Assembly: GCA_030374805.1 (NCBI GenBank)
Contig: JARGSG010000014.1
Span: 620,001-684,000 of the forward strand
DNA: 64,000 nucleotides
Direction: 5' to 3'
Source: Gracilaria gracilis
Taxonomy: Eukaryota; Rhodophyta; Florideophyceae; Gracilariales; Gracilariaceae
Below the pieces are notes generated by a model that was given only the letters and a program-made list of their open reading frames with translations, searched no databases and was not told the DNA's origin. Each line of letters begins with the position of its first letter. Position 1 is the first letter of the stretch. A program made the translations under genes and the position numbers. Shown one piece after another: positions 1 through 9,852 of the stretch.

Positions 1-2875
1 CAGTGATGAGCGTTTGCACATGGACCGTTCTTTGACTCTCTGTCATTCTTCCCACTGTCTCTTTCTGTGGGAGAGGCGTTTTTCTTCCCTTCCCACTCTG
101 AACCCCCCGCATCTCGCCTCTTATTAGTCTTCGACAAAATTGAACCGTTCGGAAGAGATACACCGGAGGGTAACTCTAGCTTCAGCTTTTCGTTTGATGT
201 GGACGATGATTTCGGAGAAGACCTCGGAAAAGATCTCGGAGACATGCGAGGGGAACTGTTCCTTACCCCTTGGGATCTTCTCATACTCATTGGTAACTTC
301 TCTGCTCTGTGAAGCATTAAAGCCTCATGCTCAAGCGTCTTTCGATTCTGACGGAAGAATTCCCGATAATGAGTAGAGGTCTTGCCCTCTACTCTCATCT
401 GCATCGAAATCGCCTTCCAATCAAGCCCGTGTATAGACAACGCGCGCGCAAACGCCTTTCGATCAATACCTTCAAAGTCTATGAGTCCGAGGTCAATTAT
501 AATACGTTCAGAACGTTTCATTATCACGACGGACATGTCCGCGAACCAAGGGTGAATCTGCCCGCTGCCATCGTTAATACCAAAGTCGTCCGCACTTGCT
601 CCAGCCCCAGATATAATGGCGTCTGCTTCTTCCCTAGTAGGCTCTTCGTGACCTTGCACGGTGTTTGTTGTGCGTTTCATGGCTGCCTGTATAATATGCT
701 GTCTCAAGGTACCCTTCCTCTTCATAGATTGGTACTCCTTCACAAGCTGCTTGAGACCCAAGTTGATCTTGTTTGTGTAGTAAAAGTAGCTACAGTCTCT
801 GCTCGACTTGTGTGTCAGAAACCCAGATATTTTCCTGAAGTTCTTCGGGTACGCAAGAAACTTGTCCAGAAAGATGAGCTTCTCTTCAAATCGCCACGGA
901 TTCACAGCACGAGACGCAAGAAAATCCGCCAGGGGGTCCTCAATGAGCACAGAGGTGCAGGGAACCGGAGTCTTTGTCAAGCCCTGATCGGGAATACGAG
1001 CCAGCGTTTTCGACCAAATGGCATTAAAGCCGGGTGTGCCACCAGCTGCGTCAATTTCGGCCAGCTGTGCGTCAAGACCAGACATGCCATTCATATGCCC
1101 GTTGGGGCTGATGGAAGGAAAAAGCTTAGTACTCGTTCGCCCTGAACTGGTTCTCTGAGTCAATAGCGCAGAACGCCTTTTGTAGAGAGCAGTAGAAATC
1201 GATCTCGGTCACGTATAGCCTCGCGCTTATCTTTTGAGCGCTTATCACGAGCAGACTTTAGCCTCCTTAACCACGTCTCCCTCGATATTGAATACTCACG
1301 AGCAAGTCTCCGTCTTCGCTCGAGGGCGGTGTGGCGGCGACGCTTGAGCTCATGCGCCACTTTTCTAAGTACTTCCTCTGAAACCTTTGACAGCACCAGC
1401 TTGGACGGAGATGATACAGGAGCAAGTCCCACTTCAGTATCGCTACAGATTTCTCTACACTCGGCTTCAGCCGCAGCGGCCTTGGCACGGTTATGAGTGA
1501 GTAATAATCGAAACGCTACGTGCAGCGGAGCAGGAGAGGGTTTTGGTCGTTTTAACATTGGTTGCAGTTCAGCGCTCTCCAATATCTTCTTTGCCAATGC
1601 TGCATACCTCTTCGTATGCGAGTCGGCGTCAGCATGAATTCTATGATCACTCTTCTTCTTTTTTGGCGAGCGCACGTTTGGTCGAGGTTTTGCCATCTTG
1701 TTGCGAAGGTTGCCAAGCTCTCGTTCCAGCGAAATAATCCTCGCCTCTACTTCATGAATCTGAGCGGTGAGTTCTCTGCTTGAGCCTGGCGTCCCAGGCG
1801 CTGATGGGGGCGTAGGAGGCAGAGGCAAAGACATGGACGGGGCGCCCTTGATAAGAGTCTTGATCGACGACAGTTTATCGTTCACTGAGGGACGTCGTCG
1901 GACGCGAGGAGACGATTTCATCATGGAAAGCGCCGGACCAGCTGCCGAGAAGCTGGGAATTAGTGGTGGCCCGTCAAAGCTGCTCCTCGCAGACAACCTG
2001 TTCTCGTCGGCAGGAGCCACAATGTCCTCTCTCTTGGTGCGAACTGCATTGGCATCATGAGCACGATTTTTGAAGGTAGAATGCTTTGAAGCATGTGCCA
2101 ACGCTGGTTGTTGAGATTGCTTGACGGGTATGCTTTGAGGGCTAAGATGGCGCTTGTGACGAGTAGAAGAATCGCTCTGGTTGTGCTTGTGCACGCCACG
2201 CAGCTCCGAGCTGGAGCGTAATGAGGATGGTTTCACCGCTACAGAAAGCTCAGTCTTACTGGCAGCCGCAGACGTTGACTTGCCATCGCCGGAAGGCGGC
2301 AACGACGCTGTGTCACGAGCGAATGCATTCTGCACGAGTTGAGGTCTTGTTTCACGGGCGGCGCCAAGCTGGCAGCCGATTCCAGACCAGCAGCAGCAGA
2401 CGACTGCTGCTCGACGAGGGCGTGCGAGGAAAGAGCCAAGCGCAGGCTGCCCAACTTGGGCCCCAGCTTGTCCTTCTTCTTGGCGCTGTCGCGCGGCGGC
2501 GCAGGCTGCGCATCACGCAGCGGCTGCACGCTGTTGAGCACAATTCCATTGGGCACGCGCTCGCGCTCACCATTGCACTTGTGCGGCAGCGGCGGTTGAT
2601 GGTGGCGCACATTGTGCGACGCGTTGTGATAGCGCACGCCGTTTGGCGCGGGCGAGGCGTCGGTGGTGGACGGCGACACGGTGCGACGCAGCGTGCCATT
2701 CATATGTGGCGCGTGGCGCGAGGCAGGCAGCGGCGGTGAAGAGCGATCAGAGCGCGGGCGCGCCTTTTGCGGCGCGGAAAACGGCGGCGGCTGCACCAAC
2801 AACGCCCTCGGCGGCGCGTCCGAATTGGGCGCGGCGAGCGGCGCAGCCTTCTTGGACGCGGGCGGACAATCGACC

Positions 2876-2908
<33 letters not shown>

Positions 2909-3549
2909 GGAGGCGGCGGCGGTGGGGGAGGAGGCCGCGGCGGCGGAGTAATTCTACTGGCGGCGCGTCTGTCCGCGGCGGGCGGCGGGGACGAAAACGG
3001 GGTGGAATCGGGGCGAAATGCGTCGACACAACGCTCAGAGACGCGCGAGAATGTATGCGAGTCCGACGGCGGCGGCGGCCTGTGCGGCGGCGCAAAGTGC
3101 GACGGCGCGCGACGCGGGCGCGGCTTTCTGGGCTTGTGGATGGCGCCGTGCGCGGGGCGAATGCGCGCGCTGAGCGACTCGGCGCGACGCTCGTACTGGT
3201 CGCGAAAGGCGGACGAATGGTCGGCGCGGTACGACGAGTGGTGGTGATGGTGATCAGACGGCCTGCCTTTAGCGGCGGCGGACGACGACGACGACGCGCG
3301 GTCAAACGAGCGAAACGGGGCGTCAAAGTGGTCGGAGCGGAACGAAGCGTGCGGCTCTGGGCGGCGCGGCGGCGAACGCGGCGGCGGCGACGTGCAGGCG
3401 CGACGGCAGGGGCCCGCGTCAGTGGTACGACGTGCACGGCGAGGTCGGGCAGCACGCGGAAAGCTCGCGTTGACAGCGGCGCGCCTGCTGCACGCGCGTG
3501 GCTCGACGACAGGCGACGACTGCGCGCGCGCCGGTGGAGCGCGGCGCAT
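1..3549 (-). CDS. N-CoR/SMRT-like co-repressor with two SANT domains (3' end beyond window)
   Basis: Nuclear co-repressors of this family scaffold histone deacetylases. The reading runs from the ATG at 3549 through a low-complexity N-terminus (His, Pro and Ala runs), then a basic helical stretch (about 1240-1500) resembling the N-CoR segment before the first SANT domain (NRAKAAAAEAECREI, then a region rich in RRR). The frame from about 1107 down to base 1 is open to the window edge. It encodes a first SANT domain (WRFEEKLIFLDKF...YPKNFRKISGFL, about 860-690) and a second one (FARALSIHGLDWKAIS, about 470-340). The model needs two joins. Near 2330-2355 the frame changes: a 26-nt GTGAAA...GTGCAG segment would splice in frame but is very short, so an indel is equally possible. 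Near 1142-1212 a 71-nt GT-AG intron joins the frames; another acceptor with a pyrimidine tract ends at 1108. Family call is firm from the tandem SANTs; exon ends are not. Confidence 0.72.
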
Positions 3550-4559
3550 AAAGACGAGCACCAGGCGGCGCGTGGTGGCGCTGCGTGGTGGTCGCCGTCA
3601 ACGCCGTCCAGCGTGGTGGTAGTGCGAGCGACGACGCGCAGCGCGCGGCAGGCCCACCTTCCGGCGGCGGGGGGCTGCGGCGAGTCGCGAGCGGCGCGGC
3701 GACCCAAGCCGCGCGAGGTCCACGGACGCGGAGGCGGAGGCGCCGCGCGGGAGCAGCACCGGGGCGTAGCACCCGTGGCCGGCGAACGGCTCCGGCGGCG
3801 TCGGCACGCTCGGCGTGCACGTTCGTCCACGGTGACGGCAGCGAGCGACGACGACGCGATGGCGGTGCGGCCGCCGCCGGCCGTCGGCCACGGCGCTGCG
3901 GTGCGGCTACGCCGAGCGCGCGTGCGGCCAAGGCGGCTCTCCGCCAGACCGGGCGGGTCGCCGCCGCCGGGCGCGCGTGCGCCGCAGCTGCGGTACAGGC
4001 CAGGCCGGCCGCCAGCAGCCGGCCGCCGCCCGGCCGGGCCGAGGCCGGCGCGCGGCCGCCGCCGGCCGGCGAGCGGCCGACCCAGGCCTCGTACGGGGGT
4101 GCAAAGCTGCGGCGGACGGTTGGCGTTGGCAAAGACGGACACGTCGACGCACCTGCGTGAACGAGGTGCGGGGGACGGCGGCGGCCGTCGGCGTCGGAGG
4201 CCGTACGGCTGGGAGGAGTGCACCGAGATGCGCGCGCCAACGCCCACGTCCTTGAGCGTCGCCGCGACGCAACGGGTGCGCGCTCGGAACGGCGCGTGCG
4301 CGCGTGCGCGCGTTTGGCGGCGCGGCGCGGAACAGGATGGGCACGGGCGGCGTTGTGCACGTGCGGCACGCTGTGCACGTGGCACGTGCTGTCGCACGTG
4401 CGCGCCGTGGGCGCGTGGCCCCTGAAAGCGAGCGAGGCTCGACCAGGCCGCGTCCAGTTTGCTCTGTGCGCAGCATGTGCGTCGAGCGCGTGTTGGCTGC
4501 GGGTCGCGCGCCGGCTGCACGTGAGCGTGAGCGGTGGTGGGCCGCACGCAGCGGCTGCG
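3550..4559. other. GC-rich spacer, no supported gene
   Basis: This kilobase between the co-repressor start and the RAD52-like frame is extremely GC-rich. All frames stay open for long distances on both strands because stop codons are rare, and the translations are Arg/Ala/Pro-rich with no recognisable domain. It may hold 5' UTR or an upstream exon of the co-repressor, but I cannot show one. Confidence 0.5.
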
Positions 4560-6041
4560 TCACCGTGCATAGCTGTCACCGACGGGGGCCTGCGGCTGCG
4601 CGCCGTCGCCGCGGCTGCGCTGCGGCAGCAGACGACGGCGAGGCCGGCGACGCAGCGACGACGTCAGCGACGGCGACGACTCACTTAAGTAAGATACTCG
4701 GAGCTGGGCACCGACTTGACGTCCACCTGCGGCGTAGCCTCCGGTCGCTGTACTCGCCGTCGCTGCGCGACACGCGTTTCTGCTGCCGTCGCAATCCGGC
4801 GGTCGCCGGTCAGCGGCAAACAGCAACGGCAAAGCGCCTTGCCGCGGCGGCTGCGCGTCACAGGTGAAAGCGGCAGCGCCGGAGCGCACGTCACGCCGCG
4901 TGCGCACCTGTAATGGTGCCACCGAGGCGTCTTTACGTATGTACGTCGATCGCTCATCATGAGCTGCTGCTGGCGTCACGCCAGCTCCGACCGCGAGCGC
5001 GATGAGCGCGTCAATGTCCGCCTGTTTCGCGGTCGCGGTCGCGGTCGCGGCCGCGCCCATCTTGCCGGACGCTGTTGTGCGCCGCCGCCGGCCGCGAGCC
5101 AAGGCGGGAGCGGCCGCGGCCGCCGTCGCCGCTTGCCACTCCTCCCACCGCGAGCGGCCGCGCGCGGTGGGCCGCCTCCCGCTCGGCGTCGGCGTGCCGG
5201 CCGCCGCAGGTAAATGTCGTCCTCGGGCCGGGTGCTGCCTCAGCCGCTGCTGCTGCGTACTGCTGCCGACTCCTCCTGCAGCTGCAGCTCGACAAAGTTC
5301 CAGCGAGCTGCTAGGGCCGAGCTGCACGTGCTGCGCACCAGCAGCGCCCGACCGATAAGGGCGTGCTCCGTGACGCCGCACGACGACGCCCGCGCGGCGT
5401 CCGCGCGCGCGACGCGCGATGCAGGCTCGCGCACGGGTCTGACGCTGGTAAAGAGGTTGCACACCGTCCGACGCGCAGTCGCAAAGTTCGGCCAGCGCGC
5501 GTTTAGTAGCGTCCGTAACCGCCTCCTTCTCCGCCTTGAGGATAGCATCTCCCTTGCTCCTCATATTATCGGCCACGCCGCCGCCACGGTCCTCGCGGCG
5601 GCAGCCGTCGCGCAGCGTGATACGCACCGTAGCGGTGGCGCACGCGCTGTAACGACCGCCGCTCTCGCTCACGTAGCGCTGCTCAAGCTGCACGATCTCG
5701 GACGACCAGCCGTTGAAGCCGAAGATCTGGTTGGCCTCGTGGATTGCGCGCCACCCCTCCAGATACGTCACCGACATGCCGCCGGGGCCGCGCCGCTGCA
5801 TCGTGTCGCTGCGCGTCAGCCCCGAGTTAAGCCGCTGCCGGATCACGCGCGTCTCCGCCTCGGAGAAGGGCGCGTTGCCGAACGGCGACCACTCCGCCTT
5901 GCGCTTGCCGCCCAGCCGCAGCGCGTGTGTGCTCGGCTTGCATTCCTCCTCCTGCGCCTCCTGCTTGACGCCGCCACCCAAGTGCTGGTCGTCGCCGCGC
6001 CCGCCAGAGCCCGCCATGTCTAGCAGCGCAAAGTGCTCCAT
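4560..6041 (-). CDS. RAD52: RAD52-like single-strand annealing protein, frame broken after the core domain
   Basis: RAD52 anneals complementary single strands in homologous recombination. From the ATG at 6041 the protein runs through an acidic leader into the conserved core: GPGGMSVTYLEGWRAIHEAN, then FGFNGWSSEIVQLEQRYV, an RITLRDG strand, and DAILKAEKEAVTDATKRAL, which match the RAD52 DNA-binding fold in order. Directly after KRAL (about 5490) the frame no longer matches the family. One of the other frames continues with NFATARRTVCNLF, resembling the FGNALGN..LYD end of the core, and stops at 5240. The original frame runs on to 4560 as mostly Arg/Ala-rich sequence, with some natural-looking parts near 4950-5050. 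The C-terminus is therefore uncertain: a real frameshift, a sequence indel in GC-rich DNA or an unseen intron. The ATG at 6041 is preferred; the C-rich tract upstream is probably 5' UTR. Confidence 0.7.
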   Translation of the reverse strand: MEHFALLDMAGSGGRGDDQHLGGGVKQEAQEEECKPSTHALRLGGKRKAEWSPFGNAPFSEAETRVIRQRLNSGLTRSDTMQRRGPGGMSVTYLEGWRAIHEANQIFGFNGWSSEIVQLEQRYVSESGGRYSACATATVRITLRDGCRREDRGGGVADNMRSKGDAILKAEKEAVTDATKRALAELCDCASDGVQPLYQRQTRARACIARRARGRRAGVVVRRHGARPYRSGAAGAQHVQLGPSSSLELCRAAAAGGVGSSTQQQRLRQHPARGRHLPAAAGTPTPSGRRPTARGRSRWEEWQAATAAAAAPALARGRRRRTTASGKMGAAATATATAKQADIDALIALAVGAGVTPAAAHDERSTYIRKDASVAPLQVRTRRDVRSGAAAFTCDAQPPRQGALPLLFAADRRPPDCDGSRNACRAATASTATGGYAAGGRQVGAQLRVSYLSESSPSLTSSLRRRPRRRLLPQRSRGDGAQPQAPVGDSYAR

Positions 6042-6256
6042 GTCGGAGGCGGCGAGGGGGGGAGGGGGGGAGGAGGGGGGCGTGTGTGTGAGCACGTTTC
6101 ACAGCACAGGCGTGGCGCGGCGGCCATGTGAAAAAAGGGCGCGCACGCCATGCAATGCAAAAAAAAGCACTTTAGTAGATAGCTAACGCTAGCGTTCCTA
6201 CCCTTGGTAACGGTACAAGGGTATCGTTCTACTGTGTTTTACAGTAAAACTTTTAC

Positions 6257-7558
6257 TCAGCGCGCCGACTGCAACGCGGCGTACGCCCACTCGATCCAGC
6301 GCGTGAGCGCGCGCACGTCGGCCGCCTCCACCGTGGCGCCGCACCACACGCGCAGCCCGGGCGGCGCGTCGCGGTACGAGTTGATGTCGAACGCCACGCC
6401 CTCGGCGGCCAGCATCGCCTCCAGCTGCTTCACCTGCTCCTTGGCCAGGTCCAGCGTCAGACACACCGACGTGTTGGAGCGGTGCGCCTCCTCCTTGGCC
6501 AGGAAGTGCGCCCACTCGTTGCGCGCCACAAACTGCTCCAGCTCGCGCAGGTTCGCCTGCGAGCGCTCCATCAGCGCCGGCAGCCCGCCGATTTGCTCGC
6601 ACCACTTGAGCGCGTCCAGGTAGTCCTCCACGCACAGCATGGACACCGTGTTGATCACGTTGCCCTGGAACAGCGCCTCGTCCAGCTTGCCCTTCTTGGT
6701 CATGCGGAACACCTTTGGCAGCGCGCGCGGCGGTACGTACGTCTCCAGCCGCTCTACCGCTCGCGGCGACAGCACCAGCATGCCGTGCGCCGCCTCGCCG
6801 CCCAGCACCTTTTGCCACGAGTACGTGAGCACGTCCACCTTGTTCCACGGCACGTGCATGGCGAACACAGCGGACGTGGCGTCGCATATGCTCAGCCCCG
6901 TGCGGTCGTCGGCGATGAACGGCAGCCCCTCCGGCACGCGCACGCCGGACGTGGTGCCGTTGAACGTGAACAGCACGTCATGGTGCTTGTTGACGCCCGA
7001 CAAGTCCGGCAACAAGCCGTACTCTTGCACGGTGAACTGGTTCACCTCATCGAGCGCCAGGTGCGACACGGCGTCGGTGAGCCAGCCCTTTCCAAAGCTC
7101 TCCCAGTAGCACACGTCCAGCGGCTTGAGCCCCAGCATGCTCCACATGGCCATCTCCACGGCGCCCGTGTCGCTGCCCGGCACAATGGCCACGCGGTAGT
7201 CGTCCGGGATCTGTAGCACCTTCTTGGTGCGCGTGATGGCTTCCAACAGCTTGGTCTTGCCCAGCTTGCTGCGATGCGAGCGCCCGAGCGGCGCGTCGCC
7301 CAGCGCGCTGCGCAGCTCGTAGCCCGGGCGCTTCTTGCACGGCCCCGACGAGAAGCACGGCGACGCCGGCTTGGTGGTGGGCTTGGACGCGGTGACAACC
7401 ATGGCGGGCGATCGACGATCGCGGCCACACGACGACGACGACGTTAAGAAGAATGTTCGTTGCGCTCCCACGCGCAACGCCGGCACGAACGTGGACGACG
7501 GCAGCACGAAGGCGGGGGTGGCGGGGGCGGCACGGCGGCGCGCGCGCATTTTGTACAT
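6257..7558 (-). CDS. PSAT: Phosphoserine aminotransferase, alphaproteobacterial/Methanosarcina-type, probably plastid-targeted
   Basis: This PLP enzyme makes 3-phosphoserine from 3-phosphohydroxypyruvate and glutamate, the second step of serine synthesis. The 433-aa frame is intact. KPASPCFSSGPCKKRPGY (about 64-80), LGRSHRSKLGK, GSDTGAVEMAMWS (128-140), FTFNGTTSGVRVPEG (about 197-211), CDATSA (225-230) and SWQKVLGGEAAHG with the PLP lysine at about 250 follow the alphaproteobacterial/Methanosarcina SerC subtype and not the E. coli/plant subtype. The first 52 residues, up to an internal ATG at 7402, are basic and Ser/Ala/Thr-rich and read as an organelle transit peptide. ATG 7558 is used as start; translation from 7402 would give a cytosolic form. 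The gene is divergent from the GH113-like gene. Confidence 0.9.
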   Translation of the reverse strand: MYKMRARRRAAPATPAFVLPSSTFVPALRVGAQRTFFLTSSSSCGRDRRSPAMVVTASKPTTKPASPCFSSGPCKKRPGYELRSALGDAPLGRSHRSKLGKTKLLEAITRTKKVLQIPDDYRVAIVPGSDTGAVEMAMWSMLGLKPLDVCYWESFGKGWLTDAVSHLALDEVNQFTVQEYGLLPDLSGVNKHHDVLFTFNGTTSGVRVPEGLPFIADDRTGLSICDATSAVFAMHVPWNKVDVLTYSWQKVLGGEAAHGMLVLSPRAVERLETYVPPRALPKVFRMTKKGKLDEALFQGNVINTVSMLCVEDYLDALKWCEQIGGLPALMERSQANLRELEQFVARNEWAHFLAKEEAHRSNTSVCLTLDLAKEQVKQLEAMLAAEGVAFDINSYRDAPPGLRVWCGATVEAADVRALTRWIEWAYAALQSAR

Positions 7559-7643
7559 GCGGCTGTTTTTTTTGGCGCGGGCGTGATTGGAGAGCGCTTC
7601 TGGGCGGGGGGCGGCCGCGCGTGCACGTCGTCGGGCGGCGACG

Positions 7644-7645
<2 letters not shown>

Positions 7646-7679
<34 letters not shown>
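7646..7679. repeat. GTC trinucleotide microsatellite
   Basis: About eleven consecutive GTC units lie in the intergenic region upstream of the aminotransferase gene. The tract is uninterrupted by eye and is probably length-variable between individuals. Confidence 0.9.
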
Positions 7680-7847
7680 GTCCCGCGTCAAACGGCGGCA
7701 GTCGGCGGCGACGCGACGCTTTTTTGCTGCACGCGCGCGCGATGAAGAGCAGAGCACCACACGAGAGCACTCGCAGCTTGGCGCCGTGAGCTCAACGGCT
7801 GTGGGCGCGCACGCGCGGGAGGCGGAACGAATCCGTTGACAGATATT

Positions 7848-7863
7848 ATATTCGCGCGAATAT
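7848..7863. promoter_or_regulatory. Perfect 16-bp palindrome with E2F-like core
   Basis: ATATTCGCGCGAATAT is perfectly self-complementary and lies between the divergent aminotransferase and GH113-like genes. The TTCGCGCGAA core resembles E2F/DP sites (TTTSGCGC). A regulatory role is inferred from sequence and position only. Confidence 0.4.
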
Positions 7864-8174
7864 CAGCCGAGCTGCACGCTGTACGCGTGTGAAACGTGTG
7901 CGGCGTGTACGATGTGGTGCGCGTGGCGGTGGCGCGCGTGGCGGTGGCGCGCGCGTGCGCGGCACGGGGCGCGTTTGTGTCACGTGCGATTCGCGGACGA
8001 GGCGGCGACGAACGTGGCGCGCCGTGTGAAGGCGCTGCTGTGGCGCATGGCGCTTTTGGGGCGCGTTCGCGCGATTACGTCAACGACGTGCCGCCGCCAC
8101 GTGGGTCGCTGCACCGCGCGCGTGGCGCGCTCCTCCTTTGCGAATCGCATCGCAAATTGCGATACGCGCCGCGC

Positions 8175-8182
8175 TATAAAAA
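8175..8182 (+). promoter_or_regulatory. TATA box of the GH113-like gene
   Basis: TATAAAAA lies 141 bp before the chosen ATG at 8316. Transcription would start near 8205, and the intervening leader is CT-rich. Confidence 0.7.
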
Positions 8183-8315
8183 GGCTGCTCCCGGTAAACT
8201 CTACGCCTAAGCGCCCGTTGGTAACTTGCTTTCACTGCCTTCTTCCTTCTTCTTTCTTCCTTCCTTCCTTCCTCCTCCTTCTTCCCTCCTCTGCTTCTTG
8301 TGCTGCACTTCCCCG

Positions 8316-9587
8316 ATGGCTGTGCGAACGCTGCTGCTCGTCCCGCTCTGTCTCGCGCTGCTGCTGCTGCGCTGCGGCGCGCGTACCGCCGACCCCAAGA
8401 TCAAGGGCATTGCCTTCTCCACCGGCCACGACCCGTGGGGCTATCGCCAGTGGTACGCGCATCAGTCGCTGTCGCAACTGCTGGCCACCGGCGCCAACTA
8501 CGTGCAGCTGTCCGTGTACACCAAGATGCCGTCGCTGCGCGCGCTCACCGCCGATCAGCAGACCGACGACGACTCCATCCGCTACATCATCCGCACCGTC
8601 AAGCGCCGCGGCGCAAAGGTGTTCCTCAAGCCCGTGGTGGAAATCGCCGGCCATACGTGGCGCGGCTTTCTGGACGGTCGCCCCATCTGGTTCCGCAAGG
8701 TGTACCGCCCGTTCATCACGCGCATGGCCGAGATCGCGCAGGAAGAGGGCGTCGACCTGTTGTCGTTGGGCAGCGAGTACCGCGGCGCCGAGAAGCAGGT
8801 GAGGGAGTGGCATCTCACTATCAACGCCGTCAAGCAAGTGTACACCGGTCGCTTGACGTACATTGCCAATCACGACTCGTACCGACGCGTGCATTTCTGG
8901 CATCGCATGGATTATATCTCCATCTCGGCGTACTTCCGGCTGATGGACGGCGTGCGCGGCCCTTCGCCGGATATGAACCGCACCAAGGCCATGTGGCAAC
9001 ACATCTCGGACGACATTCTCGATTGGCGTGTGTGGCGCAACTTTTCGCACAAGCAGGTGCTGGTGGCCGAGGTGGGCGCGCAAAGCAAAGGTAAGTTTGA
9101 ATCCGTCGTCCCAACTTGCAATCAATTTCATCTCGGCGAGTGTTGCTCACCGCCTCGTGTTTTGTTTGATATTGGAATCAGGTGATGGAATCGTGTATCG
9201 CGTGCCATGGGACTGGAATATCGCCGCGCCAGTTGACTTTAACGAACAGGTACGTATCCAAGTCACCTGACCTTTCTCTTTTTTTTCAACCGCTGCGCTG
9301 TTTAATGTGAGCCACACAGAAGCTAACCTCGCCATCCCCCCCCCCCCCCCCCCCCCCCCCCACCGACGTTGTCGTCGTCGTCGTCGTCCGTCGTCGCGCG
9401 TTTACAGGTGAAAATGTACGAGGGCATCTGCTCAGCGTTCATGCCACACGACTGGATTGCCGGCATCGTGTTCTGGAACTGGGAGCTACAACCGCATGCC
9501 GGAACGTACCAACCGGGAATTGCGGGCTACACGCCGCAGAACAAGCCCGCGTTACAAGTCATCCGACGTTACTTTGCGTCCACATAG
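8316..9587 (+). CDS. Secreted GH113-like glycoside hydrolase (three exons)
   Basis: Exons are 8316-9090, 9182-9249 and 9408-9587, giving 340 aa. Both introns are GT-AG (GTAAGT and GTACGT donors; acceptors at 9180-9181 and 9406-9407) and the phases join cleanly. An N-terminal signal peptide (MAVRTLLLVPLCLALLLL) sends the product to the secretory pathway. The TIM-barrel-like body starts KIKGIAFSTGHDPWG, has LLSLGSEY with a candidate acid/base Glu near 152, LVAEVGAQSKG with a candidate nucleophile near 252, and ends FWNWELQPHAG...GYTPQNKPAL. The last block is characteristic of GH113 beta-mannanases and relatives. The substrate is unproven; red algal walls contain mannans, so wall remodelling is a reasonable inference. 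ATG 8316 is the first in frame after the TATA box. Confidence 0.8.
9336..9361. repeat. Poly-C run inside intron 2
   Basis: Twenty-six consecutive C bases sit in the second intron of the GH113-like gene, followed by GTC repeats up to the acceptor. The exact length may be unreliable in any assembly. Confidence 0.85.
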
Positions 9588-9852
9588 CGCTCAAACGCGC
9601 GCGCTATCCGCAACCAACTCTCCAGTCGACAGCCCGTCAATTTCGAAAGGACGTTACCGCTGTTGACAGTGTTGCATTGCAACTTTTGTGTATAGAGAAA
9701 CAGTTAGAAATGCGGGACAGGACATGTACAGGAGGCATTGTCCCCCCTCTCGAGCATGGCAGCCCTGCAACTACTGCTTTAAGCACGTATTAATGTAACG
9801 TTCCCTTGGTAGTCGTACGGTAGATTGTAGTGTAAGCTTGTGTATGTTTTGT

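Noticed and set aside
327-1145. 272-codon plus-strand frame
   Set aside because: It is the shadow of the minus-strand SANT-domain frame; its own translation shows no domain.
2767-4425. 552-codon plus-strand frame and other long frames in 2.7-4.6 kb
   Set aside because: Composition is almost only Arg, Ala, Gly and Pro, all frames are open because stops are rare in GC-rich DNA, and the minus strand carries the domain-bearing genes.
8232-9131. 299-codon minus-strand frame opposite the GH113-like gene
   Set aside because: His/Arg/Gly-rich antisense shadow of a gene with clear motifs, signal peptide and introns.
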